NCBI RefSeq assembly: GCF_000193495.2
Contig: NZ_AP023410.1
Coordinates: 3,532,271 to 3,596,270, forward strand
Source: Acetobacter aceti NBRC 14818
Lineage (GTDB): Bacteria > Pseudomonadota > Alphaproteobacteria > Acetobacterales > Acetobacteraceae
Direction of reading: 5' to 3'
Length of the DNA stretch: 64,000 bases
The notes under the pieces are model-generated. The model saw only the letters and a program-made list of their open reading frames with translations, had not been told where the DNA came from and made no database searches. Made by a program: the position numbers and the translations under genes. Shown piece by piece: positions 1-8,892 of the stretch. Each line of letters opens with the position of its first letter. The stretch's first letter is position 1.

Positions 1-745
1 CCAGACGGTTGGGCAGTTTCTTCACGAACTTCCCGGCGAGGTCACGCAGGCCCATGAACTGGCGCGAGGACATCAGGCGGGAGAGGTAGTTCGACATCGA
101 ACCGACCGGCGGCGCGATGGACATCTCGTTGTCGTTGAGGATGACGATCAGCCGTTCCGCACCCTCACCGGCGACGGCGGCGTTGTTCATCGCCTCATAG
201 GCCATGCCAGCGGAAATCGAGCCGTCGCCGATCACCGCGATGACATTGCGCTCGCGGTAGGACGGGTCTTCCTCGGCGCGCAGATGGTGCGCAACCGCCA
301 TGCCGAGGCCGGCGGAAATGGAGGTGGAGGAGTGGGCCGCGCCGAACGGGTCGTATTCGCTCTCGGAGCGGCGGGTGAAGCCCGACAGGCCGCCCGGCTG
401 GCGCAGGGTGCGAATACGGTCACGGCGTCCGGTGATGATCTTGTGTGGATAGGCCTGATGGCCCACGTCCCAGATCAACCGGTCGTCGGGGGTGTCGAAC
501 ACGGCGTGGATTGCGACCGTCAGTTCCACCACGCCCAGCGAGGCACCGAGGTGGCCGCCTGTCGTGGAGACCGTCTCGACCGTTTCGGAGCGCAGCTCGT
601 CCGCGACCTGCTTCAGCTGGTCAATCGACAGGTTCCGAAGGTCAACAGGGTGCGAAACACGATCCAGCAACGGAAAGCGCCCACGCGTGGGGATGTTCTT
701 GCTGTCACCTGACGAAGGCTGGGAGGGAGGTGTGTTCTGGGCCAT
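1..745 (-). CDS. dxs: 1-deoxy-D-xylulose-5-phosphate synthase, N-terminal part (runs off the window)
   Basis: Thiamine-diphosphate enzyme that joins pyruvate and glyceraldehyde-3-phosphate, the first step of the MEP isoprenoid pathway. The reverse strand from the ATG at 745 reads without a stop to the window edge (about 248 codons of a usual ~640). The N-terminal part shows the family blocks [28 protein letters not shown], the [13 protein letters not shown] segment and the thiamine-diphosphate [16 protein letters not shown] motif. It is divergent from hpnH across a 472-base gap; pairing with a hopanoid gene fits, because DXS feeds squalene and hopanoid synthesis. Partial only because the window ends. 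Confidence 0.97.
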   Translation of the reverse strand, partial: MAQNTPPSQPSSGDSKNIPTRGRFPLLDRVSHPVDLRNLSIDQLKQVADELRSETVETVSTTGGHLGASLGVVELTVAIHAVFDTPDDRLIWDVGHQAYPHKIITGRRDRIRTLRQPGGLSGFTRRSESEYDPFGAAHSSTSISAGLGMAVAHHLRAEEDPSYRERNVIAVIGDGSISAGMAYEAMNNAAVAGEGAERLIVILNDNEMSIAPPVGSMSNYLSRLMSSRQFMGLRDLAGKFVKKLPNRL

Positions 746-1217
746 AACTGGTCACATCCATCGTCTGTGTATCACCGACTGGCTCGTCTGTGTGAGCCGT
801 TGAAACGCCTGAAATTCAAAGGTGTTTGCATAACCGTTGAAAGATGGTGTCTGATGACACGCAGGCATTCGGGCGCATGAGACCCATGTGGTTGCAGACA
901 AACAAAATGTCGGATCGATAAAAAAGTCTGGCCTGCTTGGTCGTGTTTCAGGGTGAGTTGCAAGGGTCGTTTTCCGAATGGCCGATTAGTGTGGTGTTAT
1001 TGCAACAGATGTTCAATCTGCACTTGAGTGCGTTAAGGCGGTTATTATATAGGCATCAATCCGAATGCGTGGTGCCCAAGATGCACACACGCGCCATGAC
1101 CTGTCCGCAGGCCTGAGCCACGAGACGGTTTCTATTCTTCTTTCCGGACATGGCCATATTATGTCCGCAACTTGATTGGATGTCGGTGTTGAGCGCCGAC
1201 CTGAGGAGCAGAGCGTA
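746..1217. other. Intergenic region between divergent dxs and hpnH
   Basis: About 470 bases without a convincing gene. Short reading frames here have no homology that I recognise. The hpnH-proximal half carries a plausible promoter (separate entry), implying a leader of about 160 bases for hpnH. Confidence 0.6.
1024..1051 (+). promoter_or_regulatory. Candidate hpnH promoter
   Basis: TTGAGT (1024-1029) and TATATA (1046-1051) are separated by 16 bases, which resembles a sigma-70-type promoter reading toward hpnH. Seen by eye only; no start site is known. Confidence 0.35.
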
Positions 1218-2414
1218 ATGGCGGTACCTTTGATGCAGGCTGTCCGGGTCGGCGCGTATGTTGTGAAGCAGCATATTACCCGCAGGCAGCGTTACCCCCT
1301 CGTGCTGATGCTGGAACCGCTGTTCCGCTGCAATCTTGCCTGCGCGGGCTGCGGAAAGATCGACTACCCGGCGGCAATCCTGAATCAGCGTCTTACGATG
1401 CAGGAGTGCCTTGATGCAGACGCCGAGGCTGGTGCGCCAGTTATCGCCATCGCTGGTGGCGAGCCCCTTCTCCACAAGGAGATGCCGGAGATCGTCCGGG
1501 CGCTGATCGACCGCAAGAAATACGTCTATCTCTGCACGAACGCCCTTCTTCTCGAGAAGAAGATGGACGATTTCGAGCCGAACCCGTTCTTCTCATGGGA
1601 CGTGCATCTTGACGGCGACAAGGACATGCATGACGCGTCCGTCTGTCAGGAAGGCGTGTATGAGCGTGCCGTTGCGGCGATCAAGAAAGCCAAGGCGCGC
1701 GGTTTCCGCGTTTCCATCAACTGCACCCTGTTCGATGGTGCCGATCCGAAGCGTGTTGCTGCCTTCTTTGATGAAGTGATGGCGATGGGCGTAGACGGCA
1801 TCATGACCGCTCCGGGCTATGCCTACGAGCGTGCGCCTGATCAGGAACACTTCCTGAACCGTCAGAAGACGAAGCAGCTGTTCCGTGAGATCTTCCGTCT
1901 CGGCAAGGGCCACAAGTGGCGCTTTACGCAGTCGCCTCTGTTCCTGAACTTCCTTGCTGGTAACGAAACCTATCACTGCACACCGTGGGGCAAGCCGCTT
2001 CGCAATGTGTTTGGCTGGCAGCGTCCGTGCTACCTGCTGGGTGAAGGTTACGCCAAGTCGTTCAACGAGCTGATGAGCGACACGAAATGGGATGATTACG
2101 GCACCGGCAACTATGAAAAGTGCGCCGACTGCATGGTTCACTCCGGTTACGAGTCCACGGCTGTGATGGATGCCGTGAAGCGTCCGTGGCACATCGCCAA
2201 GGTTGCGCTGTTCGGACCCGAGACCGAGAAGCCGATGGCACCGGAAATCTCACTGGCGAACCAGCGCCCTGCCCAGTACAACTACTCCGAGCAGGTCGAG
2301 GAAAAGCTGGAAGAAATCGTTGCCCGCAAGAAGCCGGCCAAGCCGCCGCGCGTCACGACCGTGGTGAGCGCTTCGGCTTCAGAGAAGGCCGTGCCTGTGG
2401 ATGCTGCAGACTGA
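1218..2414 (+). CDS. hpnH: Hopanoid biosynthesis radical SAM protein HpnH (adenosyl hopene transferase)
   Basis: HpnH joins the 5'-deoxyadenosyl group of SAM to diploptene to make adenosylhopane, the first step of extended (C35) hopanoid side chains. The protein is 398 residues from the chosen ATG. The radical SAM cluster motif CX3CX2C is at Cys38, Cys42 and Cys45 (FRCNLACAGC), followed by the SAM-binding AGGEPLL segment. A C-terminal CADCMVHSGYE patch is typical of this family. I prefer ATG 1218 to the in-frame ATG at 1176 because GAGGAG lies about 10 bases upstream and homologues begin with MAVP-like sequence. The C-terminal 60 residues are charged and Ala/Pro-rich. A strong terminator follows, so the gene is probably monocistronic. 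Confidence 0.95.
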   Translation: MAVPLMQAVRVGAYVVKQHITRRQRYPLVLMLEPLFRCNLACAGCGKIDYPAAILNQRLTMQECLDADAEAGAPVIAIAGGEPLLHKEMPEIVRALIDRKKYVYLCTNALLLEKKMDDFEPNPFFSWDVHLDGDKDMHDASVCQEGVYERAVAAIKKAKARGFRVSINCTLFDGADPKRVAAFFDEVMAMGVDGIMTAPGYAYERAPDQEHFLNRQKTKQLFREIFRLGKGHKWRFTQSPLFLNFLAGNETYHCTPWGKPLRNVFGWQRPCYLLGEGYAKSFNELMSDTKWDDYGTGNYEKCADCMVHSGYESTAVMDAVKRPWHIAKVALFGPETEKPMAPEISLANQRPAQYNYSEQVEEKLEEIVARKKPAKPPRVTTVVSASASEKAVPVDAAD

Positions 2415-2450
2415 ACTGCGGTTAGATAATCGACACAGACTGCACTATAT

Positions 2451-2482
2451 GGGGCGGAACCGGCGGGTTCTGCCCCTTTTTT
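2451..2482 (+). terminator. Rho-independent terminator of hpnH
   Basis: An 11-base-pair stem (2451-2461 with 2466-2476, one G:U pair) with a four-base loop, followed by six T residues. Confidence 0.9.
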
Positions 2483-2515
2483 CTTTATCCATCTTGTTTC
2501 CCACGTTCGGATGTC

Positions 2516-3805
2516 ATGACTGTTTCCATTCTGATCATTCTGCTGCTCGTCATATTGAACGGCGTTTTCGCCATGGGCGAACTGGCGTTGATTTCACTGA
2601 AACGGCCACGTCTAGTGATGCTTCAGAGCCAGGGTGTGAGGGGGGCTGAGCGGGCGCTCAAGCTGGCGGATGATCCCCAGCGCTTTCTGCCGACCGTGCA
2701 GATCGGCATGACGCTGGTGTCGATTCTGGAAGGCACGTTCGGTGGCGTAAAGATCGAAGCTGCCCTGACCCCCTGGCTGGCCCAGTTTGCTGCCTTGCAG
2801 CCGTTTGCCGAAGACATCTCCATGGTGCTGGTGGTGGTCGTGATCACCGGACTGATGCTTGTTCTGGGTGAACTGGTGCCCAAACAGCTGGCGCTCCAGT
2901 ATCCTGAGCAGATCGCGGCTGCGCTGGCTGCACCGCTCGATGTGCTGGGTATAATTACCCGACCTTTTGTCTGGTTTCTGCGGCTATCCTCCAATCTGGT
3001 CCTGAAGCTTCTTCGTGTTTCTGTCGCTGACAGACAGACGCTGACGGAAGAGGAACTGCGGGCTGTTCTGCTCGAGGGGGCGCAGTCCGGCGTTCTGGAG
3101 CATGAAGAACGCACGATGATCGAGCGGCTTCTGCGTCTGGCGGACCGTCCGGTGCGTGCGATTATGACACCGAGGAACGAGATCGTCTGGATTGAGCGTC
3201 ATGTGCCGCGCGACGTGCTGGTCTCGACATTGAGGGCGACCACTTTTTCCCGTCTGGTGGTTTGCGAAGGTGGTGTGGATAATCCTGTCGGTGTCATTCT
3301 GGCGAGCGACATGCTGGACCGTCTGCTTGACGGCATGCCGGTCTCGATTGAAGCAGGTCTTAGACAGCCGGTTGTCGTGCCCGATTCCATCTCCGCGCTG
3401 GATATGCTGGAACGGATGCGTTCCATTCCGCTGGGGATTGCGCTGGTCGTGGATGAATATGGATCATTCGAAGGAATCGTGACGGCGTCCGATCTGTTCG
3501 ATGCGATCGTTGGCGAGGTCAATGAGCACGGCCAGCATACACTTCTGACGGTCAAACCCGGTGACGTCGTGATCCTTGAAGGATCAGAACCCGCCGATGA
3601 GGTGAAAGATCGTCTTGGGTTGGGAAAACTGCCGGGGGAAGGGGATTACCACACCCTTGGCGGCCTGATTCTTGCCTTGCTGGGTCGCGTGCCAGCCGTT
3701 GCGGACAAGGTTGTCTTTTCGGGCTGGCTCTTTGAAGTGCTGGAAATGGAAGGGCGTCGTGTCACCCGCGTCAAGGCGAGTCGTCAGGCGCTGGCGGAAA
3801 ACTAG
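2516..3805 (+). CDS. CNNM/HlyC-CorC family membrane protein (DUF21, two CBS domains, CorC_HlyC)
   Basis: 429 residues with an N-terminal DUF21 membrane domain (several hydrophobic helices in residues 1-180, beginning TVSILIILLLVILNGVFAMGE), a CBS pair in roughly 205-330 (RAIMTPRNEIVWI; VVDEYGSFEGIVTASDL) and a C-terminal CorC_HlyC domain at about 345-425. The family is annotated as hemolysin-related, but characterised members handle divalent cations such as magnesium or cobalt. Substrate here is unknown. The ATG lies 34 bases past the hpnH terminator; no strong Shine-Dalgarno is visible, so the start rests on the standard DUF21 N-terminus. Confidence 0.9.
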   Translation: MTVSILIILLLVILNGVFAMGELALISLKRPRLVMLQSQGVRGAERALKLADDPQRFLPTVQIGMTLVSILEGTFGGVKIEAALTPWLAQFAALQPFAEDISMVLVVVVITGLMLVLGELVPKQLALQYPEQIAAALAAPLDVLGIITRPFVWFLRLSSNLVLKLLRVSVADRQTLTEEELRAVLLEGAQSGVLEHEERTMIERLLRLADRPVRAIMTPRNEIVWIERHVPRDVLVSTLRATTFSRLVVCEGGVDNPVGVILASDMLDRLLDGMPVSIEAGLRQPVVVPDSISALDMLERMRSIPLGIALVVDEYGSFEGIVTASDLFDAIVGEVNEHGQHTLLTVKPGDVVILEGSEPADEVKDRLGLGKLPGEGDYHTLGGLILALLGRVPAVADKVVFSGWLFEVLEMEGRRVTRVKASRQALAEN

Positions 3806-3815
3806 GCCGCGTTTC

Positions 3816-4484
3816 CTACTCAGCCGCTGCCCGTAAGCCGGCTCCTGCCGCGAGCGGACAGAGCGGGAAGGCTCCGGCAAGAATGGCCAGAAGCAGTTCC
3901 ATGTCAGGTGCCCAGGCCAGTCCGATTCGGGCCGAATCGACAGCTGCGGCTCCAAAAATCAGCACGGGCGTGACGAGCGGCAGCACAAGCAGCGGCAGCA
4001 GAACACCGCCGCGTCGTGCGCCAAGCACGATCGACGCCGCCATTCCGCCAAAAAGCGACAGCGCCATGGTGCCGGGAATCAGTCCCGCCATCAGCGCCGG
4101 AAAGGCATGAGACGGCATATCGAGCATGATGGCCATCGGAACGGCTGCAATCAGCAGTGGCAGGCCTGTCGTCAGCCAATGAGCGGCCATTTTCGCCAGT
4201 GCGACAAGGGCAGGGGGCAGACCGGTCAGCAGGAGATGATCCAGTGACCCGTCTTCCAGTTCCGAGCCGAAGAGTCGATCCAGGGGCAGAAGTGCTGCGA
4301 GCAGGGCGCACACCCAGATGACGCCGGGAGCCATACGTCGCAACAGCTCGGGAGAGGGGCCGAGCGCCAGAGGGAACAGTGCGCCTGCAAGAATGAAAAA
4401 CAGCACCGCGCCAAGGGTATCCGCCCCATGACGCAGGGCGAGACGCAGGTCACGTCCGATGATTCCAAGAAAAAGGCGCATCAT
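3816..4484 (-). CDS. ccmB: Haem exporter membrane subunit CcmB
   Basis: Integral membrane subunit of the CcmABCD system that serves cytochrome c maturation. About 222 residues with six hydrophobic helices and family blocks such as ELEDGSLDHLLL, LARRGGVLLPLLVLPL-type loops and a GLIPGTMALSLFGG segment. Start chosen at ATG 4484, which overlaps the ccmA stop in an ATGA arrangement and gives the usual MRLF-type N-terminus; an upstream in-frame ATG at 4508 lies inside ccmA. ccmC and ccmD do not follow in this window, since the convergent HlyC-type gene ends ten bases away. Confidence 0.93.
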   Translation of the reverse strand: MMRLFLGIIGRDLRLALRHGADTLGAVLFFILAGALFPLALGPSPELLRRMAPGVIWVCALLAALLPLDRLFGSELEDGSLDHLLLTGLPPALVALAKMAAHWLTTGLPLLIAAVPMAIMLDMPSHAFPALMAGLIPGTMALSLFGGMAASIVLGARRGGVLLPLLVLPLVTPVLIFGAAAVDSARIGLAWAPDMELLLAILAGAFPLCPLAAGAGLRAAAE

Positions 4485-5110
4485 GCGACCGTGAACTCCC
4501 CGGTCCATTCATCCGCCGGAACCCCCGACAATGTCAGGTGACGTACATCTTCCAGCGGAAGCGGGACGTGAGTGGTGACAATGATCATGCCGCCTTTCTG
4601 CCGGTGGTTACGAAGCGCTTCGCCAAGACGGTCGACAGAATGAACATCCAGTCCAAGACTCGGCTCGTCGAGCAGCCAGAGGGGCGCCTGCGCAAGAATC
4701 ACGCGGGCAAGGGCGGCGCGTCGTTTCTGTCCGGCGGAAAACAGCCGCACAGGTGTGTCAGCCAGAGGGCGCAGATCGAAACTCTCAAACGCTTCATCGA
4801 GAGAATCGCCATGCGAGAAGACGGAGAGATTCTCTTTTAGGGTCAGTCCCGGCTTCAGGGCATCCTGATGACCGAGATAGGCAATGTTATGGGCGTAAGC
4901 CATGCGGTCAGAGAAGACATTCCTGTCCTGCCATAAAAGCTCGCCCGAGTCCGGTTTTCTCAGCCCGGCCAGTACACGCATGAGTGTGCTTTTGCCCGCG
5001 CCGTTCGGCCCCGTCAGCAGCATCGCCTCGCCTGCTGAGAGGGAAAGACTGACCTGATCCAGTACGAGCCGTTCTCCACGAAAGACCGTGATGTCCCGTG
5101 CTTCAAGCAC
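4481..5110 (-). CDS. ccmA: Haem exporter ATP-binding protein CcmA
   Basis: ABC ATPase of the cytochrome c maturation system, 209 residues, the usual length. Walker A is GPNGAGKST, the signature is the family-typical degenerate LFSAGQKRR, and Walker B is LWLLDEPSLGLD, followed by a switch His in VTTHVPL. It is translationally coupled to ccmB by a four-base overlap and divergent from acnA, an order common in Alphaproteobacteria. ccmC and ccmD must lie elsewhere. Confidence 0.95.
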   Translation of the reverse strand: MLEARDITVFRGERLVLDQVSLSLSAGEAMLLTGPNGAGKSTLMRVLAGLRKPDSGELLWQDRNVFSDRMAYAHNIAYLGHQDALKPGLTLKENLSVFSHGDSLDEAFESFDLRPLADTPVRLFSAGQKRRAALARVILAQAPLWLLDEPSLGLDVHSVDRLGEALRNHRQKGGMIIVTTHVPLPLEDVRHLTLSGVPADEWTGEFTVA

Positions 5111-5212
5111 TGCGGTAAGGGAGGATGTTTCAGAGATGAGCCTGTTCCCCTGTTTGTGACCACAGGAAGAGGGCTTTTCGCTCTGCTCGCGTTCTTGTGG
5201 TCGCCGGTGCGC

Positions 5213-5240
5213 TTGTGCGGAAGCGCGCTCCCGGTATGTT
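5213..5240 (+). promoter_or_regulatory. Candidate acnA promoter
   Basis: TTGTGC (5213-5218) and TATGTT (5235-5240), 16 bases apart, in the 259-base ccmA/acnA gap and about 130 bases before the acnA ATG. Confidence 0.3.
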
Positions 5241-5369
5241 CTAGCACCGATCAGAGATCAAGCCGGTGGCCCGGGACTCTTCCCGGGTGCAGGTGCTCCC
5301 TCCATGATTGCTGGGGGTGCTGCCGGTTCGACATACCAGCGGGATGCTGTTGTCGCGGAGGGAATTTTT

Positions 5370-8066
5370 ATGAAAGCGGTTGGGCACGATTCGCTGAAAA
5401 CCGGGCGTGAGCTCAAGGTTGACGGCAAGACCTACCATTATTTCTCGATCCCAGAGGCCGAGAAAACCATCGGCAAGGTGGAGCATCTTCCGGTCAGCCT
5501 GAAAGTGCTGCTCGAAAACATACTGCGTTTCGAGGACGGTCGTTCCTATACGCCGGATGACGCGAAGGCGATCGCGGCGTGGCTGGAAAAGGCGCGGAGC
5601 ACGAAGGAAGTCCCCTTCAAGCCGTCGCGTATTCTCATGCAGGACTTCACCGGTGTTCCGGGTGTGGTTGACCTCGCCGCGATGCGTGATGGCATCGTGC
5701 AGTTGAAGGGTAACCCCGATAAAGTGAACCCGCTGGTGCCGGTCAACCTTGTCATCGATCACTCGGTGATGGTGGACGTTTACGGCACGCCGGATGCGCT
5801 CCAGAAGAACATCACCATCGAATTCGACCGTAACGGCGAGCGCTATGCGTTCCTGCGATGGGGTCAGGAAGCATTCGAGAACTTCTCGGTCGTTCCGCCC
5901 GATACAGGCATCTGCCATCAGGTGAACCTCGAATATATCGCGCAGGTTGCCTGGACAGCCGAAGTCGGCGGCAAGAACTATGTCTATCCTGACACGCTGT
6001 ATGGCACTGACTCCCACACGACCATGGTCAATGGTCTGGGCGTTCTGGGCTGGGGTGTTGGTGGTATCGAAGCTGAAGCCGCCATGCTCGGCCAGCCGAT
6101 CGCCATGCTTATCCCTGATGTCATCGGCTTCAAGCTGACAGGCAAGCTGCCGGAAGGCGCTACAGCCACCGATCTGGTGCTGACAGTCACCCAGATGCTC
6201 CGCAAAAAGGGCGTTGTCGGCAAGTTTGTCGAATTCTACGGCCCGGCTCTCGATCACCTGCCGGTTGCTGACCGTGCGACGATCGCCAACATGGCTCCGG
6301 AATACGGCGCAACATGCGGCTTCTTCCCGGTCGACAAGCTGACGCTTGACTACCTGCACGAGACAGGCCGTGATTCCCACCGCATCAAGCTGGTTGAGGA
6401 ATACTACAAGGCGCAGGGCATGTTCCGCACGCCGGAAACACCGGAGCCGGTCTTCACCGACACGCTGGAACTCGACCTCTCCACGGTCGTGCCGTCCATC
6501 TCGGGTCCGAAGCGTCCGCAGGACCGCGTTGTTCTGACCGACGCAACCTCTGCGTTCGAAAAAGAGCTGACGTCGAGCCTTGGTGTGGCCGAAGCCGACA
6601 AGAACAAGAAGTTCCCGGTTGCCAACACCAACTACGAGCTGGGCAGCGGCGATATCGTCATTGCGGCGATCACGTCCTGCACCAACACGTCCAACCCTGC
6701 CGTGCTGATTGCCGCCGGTCTCGTCGCCCGCAAGGCGCGCGCCCTTGGCCTGAAGCCGAAGCCGTGGGTCAAGACATCGCTGGCACCGGGTTCGCAGGTT
6801 GTCACCGACTACCTGAACCGCGCCAAGCTGAGCGAAGATCTCGATGCTCTGGGCTTCAACACGGTCGGTTACGGCTGCACGACCTGCATCGGTAACTCCG
6901 GTCCGCTGGCCGACAACATTGTCGACACCATCGAGAACAACAAGCTGGTCGCTGTTTCGGTGCTCTCCGGTAACCGTAACTTCGAAGGCCGTATCTCGCC
7001 GAACGTGCGTGCGAACTACCTCGCCAGCCCGCCGCTGGTCGTGGCCTATTCGCTGCTCGGCACGATGCGCAAGGATATCACCAAGGAGCCGCTCGGCACG
7101 TCCAAGGACGGCAAGCCGGTCTACCTGAAGGACATCTGGCCGACGAACAAGGAAATCGCCGCGCTGATCGGTTCGTCCATCAACCGCGAAGAGTTCATCA
7201 AGCGCTATGCCACCGTGTCCAAAGGCACGAAGGAATGGCAGGATCTCAAGATCGCGACCGGTTCCGAGACCTACAAGTGGGATCCGAAGTCCACCTATGT
7301 TCAGGATCCGCCGTACTTCAAGGATATGCCCGCCGAGCCTTCAAGCACGACGAGCAACATCAAGGGTGCGCGTCTCCTGGCCCTGCTTGGTGACAACATC
7401 ACGACCGACCACATCTCTCCGGCCGGCGCCATCAAGAAGGACTCGCCAGCAGGCAAGTACCTGATGGAGCATGGTGTGGAGCCGAAGGACTTCAACTCCT
7501 ACGGTTCGCGTCGTGGCAACGACCGCATCATGGTGCGTGGCACATTCGCCAACATCCGCATCAAGAACGAGATGTGCCCCGGAACGGAAGGTGGTCTTTC
7601 CAAGCACTATCCGGACGGCAAGCAGGGCTTCATCTATGATGTGGCCATGGAGTACAAGAAGGAAGGCACGCCTCTCGTCGTCATCGGCGGCAAGGAATAC
7701 GGCATGGGGTCGTCCCGTGACTGGGCTGCCAAGGGCACACTGCTTCTGGGCGTGAAGGCGGTTATCGCTGAAAGCTTCGAGCGTATTCACCGTTCCAACC
7801 TTGTGGGCATGGGCGTTCTGCCGCTGCTCTTCAAGGAAGGCACGGATCGTAAGACGCTGAAGCTGAAGGGTGACGAAACCTTCGACATCATCGGACTTGA
7901 GAAGATCACGCCGCGCATGGACGTGACGCTGGTCATCACCCGCGCCGATGGGACGAAGGAAGAAGTGCCTGTGCTTTGCCGCATAGATACGCTGGACGAG
8001 GTGGAATATTACCGTCATGGTGGCATTCTCCAGTACGTCTTGCGTGGGATGCTGAAAGCTGCCTGA
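5370..8066 (+). CDS. acnA: Aconitate hydratase AcnA
   Basis: Converts citrate to isocitrate in the TCA cycle; in acetic acid bacteria aconitase level is linked to acetic acid tolerance through acetate oxidation. 898 residues, the AcnA/IRP1-type length. The [4Fe-4S] ligands are Cys437 (SCTNTSN) and Cys503/Cys506 ([10 protein letters not shown]). The swivel domain carries [13 protein letters not shown] and [13 protein letters not shown] 5370 is chosen over upstream in-frame ATGs because GGAGGG lies about 8 bases before it and the product begins [11 protein letters not shown] as in homologues. A 16-base-pair hairpin just after the stop probably ends transcription and overlaps the next gene's 5' end. 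Confidence 0.97.
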   Translation: MKAVGHDSLKTGRELKVDGKTYHYFSIPEAEKTIGKVEHLPVSLKVLLENILRFEDGRSYTPDDAKAIAAWLEKARSTKEVPFKPSRILMQDFTGVPGVVDLAAMRDGIVQLKGNPDKVNPLVPVNLVIDHSVMVDVYGTPDALQKNITIEFDRNGERYAFLRWGQEAFENFSVVPPDTGICHQVNLEYIAQVAWTAEVGGKNYVYPDTLYGTDSHTTMVNGLGVLGWGVGGIEAEAAMLGQPIAMLIPDVIGFKLTGKLPEGATATDLVLTVTQMLRKKGVVGKFVEFYGPALDHLPVADRATIANMAPEYGATCGFFPVDKLTLDYLHETGRDSHRIKLVEEYYKAQGMFRTPETPEPVFTDTLELDLSTVVPSISGPKRPQDRVVLTDATSAFEKELTSSLGVAEADKNKKFPVANTNYELGSGDIVIAAITSCTNTSNPAVLIAAGLVARKARALGLKPKPWVKTSLAPGSQVVTDYLNRAKLSEDLDALGFNTVGYGCTTCIGNSGPLADNIVDTIENNKLVAVSVLSGNRNFEGRISPNVRANYLASPPLVVAYSLLGTMRKDITKEPLGTSKDGKPVYLKDIWPTNKEIAALIGSSINREEFIKRYATVSKGTKEWQDLKIATGSETYKWDPKSTYVQDPPYFKDMPAEPSSTTSNIKGARLLALLGDNITTDHISPAGAIKKDSPAGKYLMEHGVEPKDFNSYGSRRGNDRIMVRGTFANIRIKNEMCPGTEGGLSKHYPDGKQGFIYDVAMEYKKEGTPLVVIGGKEYGMGSSRDWAAKGTLLLGVKAVIAESFERIHRSNLVGMGVLPLLFKEGTDRKTLKLKGDETFDIIGLEKITPRMDVTLVITRADGTKEEVPVLCRIDTLDEVEYYRHGGILQYVLRGMLKAA

Positions 8067-8095
8067 TACAACTCCGTCTCTTTATGACGATGGCA

Positions 8096-8131
8096 AAATG
8101 GCTGGTCCGGATAATTCCGGGCCAGCCATTT
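8096..8131 (+). terminator. Hairpin after acnA, overlapping the 5' end of the ABC transporter gene
   Basis: A 16-base-pair stem (8096-8111 with 8116-8131, one G:T mismatch in DNA, G:U in RNA) and a TAAT loop. The right arm ends in TTT only, so it is a weaker terminator than the others in the window. It could also act as an mRNA-stabilising or translation-controlling structure. Confidence 0.65.
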
Positions 8132-8892
8132 GCGTTGAAACGGTGCTTTGTGCTGAATCGATCAGCAAATCGTTCGATTCAAACAAGGTGCTCAATGGGG
8201 TGTCTCTGACCGTCGAGCGGGGAGACCTCATCTCGATCATCGGTCCTTCGGGATGCGGGAAATCAACCTTTCTGAGGTGTCTGAATTTCCTGGAAATTCC
8301 CGATGAAGGCACGGTGACGATCGCCGACGACAGTATTCGTCGTTCGGGCGGTCCCTGGAAGGCTTCCGACGAAGCGCTGGCGCACAGGTTGCGCGCGCAT
8401 GTCGGCATGGTGTTCCAGTCCTTCAACCTTTTCCCTCATCGCACGGTGCTCGACAACGTGATGCTTGCGCCGCGTGTGGTGAAGAAGGTCTCACCCGCAG
8501 TCGCCGAGGCCGAGGCGCGTGAACTGCTCGCCAAGGTGGGGCTGGAAGCGGCCTGCCTGCGTTATCCGGTCACGCTTTCCGGGGGACAACAGCAGCGTGC
8601 GGCCATTGCGCGTGCGCTCGCCATGCGTCCAGACGTGATGCTGTATGATGAGCCGACCTCTGCACTTGATCCCCGCGTGGCGGAAGAAGTGCTTGAAGTC
8701 ATGCGGGCGCTCGATCGTGAGGGCATGACGCAGATTGTCGTGACCCACGACATGAGTTTCGCCCGCGCCGCCTCAGACCGGATTGTGTTCATGGATGGCG
8801 GCGAGATCATCGAGATCGGTGATCCGGACGAAATGTATGACAACCCGCGCGATCCCCGGACGCGGCGCTTTCTTCTGGGAGCCTCGGCATGA
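8098..8892 (+). CDS. Polar amino acid ABC transporter, ATP-binding protein
   Basis: ATPase of a polar amino acid uptake system. Walker A is GPSGCGKST, the Q-loop is in MVFQSFNLFPH, the signature is LSGGQQQRAAIARALA, Walker B is VMLYDEPTSALD, and the switch region VVTHDMSFA is typical of the glutamine/histidine transporter class. With ATG 8098 it has 264 residues, about 15 more than usual; that ATG lies inside the strong hairpin after acnA and lacks a clear Shine-Dalgarno. A GTG at 8143 (then LCAESISKSF) would give a family-standard N-terminus, so the true start may be there. The stop overlaps the next gene by ATGA. Substrate cannot be told from sequence. Confidence 0.9.
   Translation: MAGPDNSGPAICVETVLCAESISKSFDSNKVLNGVSLTVERGDLISIIGPSGCGKSTFLRCLNFLEIPDEGTVTIADDSIRRSGGPWKASDEALAHRLRAHVGMVFQSFNLFPHRTVLDNVMLAPRVVKKVSPAVAEAEARELLAKVGLEAACLRYPVTLSGGQQQRAAIARALAMRPDVMLYDEPTSALDPRVAEEVLEVMRALDREGMTQIVVTHDMSFARAASDRIVFMDGGEIIEIGDPDEMYDNPRDPRTRRFLLGASA

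Noticed and set aside
1056..1475. Reverse-strand frame overlapping the hpnH 5' end
   Set aside because: Shadow of hpnH and its leader; no recognisable motif.
5241..6380. Long reverse-strand open frame (379 codons) across acnA
   Set aside because: Shadow of acnA codon bias: the forward frame encodes a clear aconitase here, and the reverse product shows no family resemblance.
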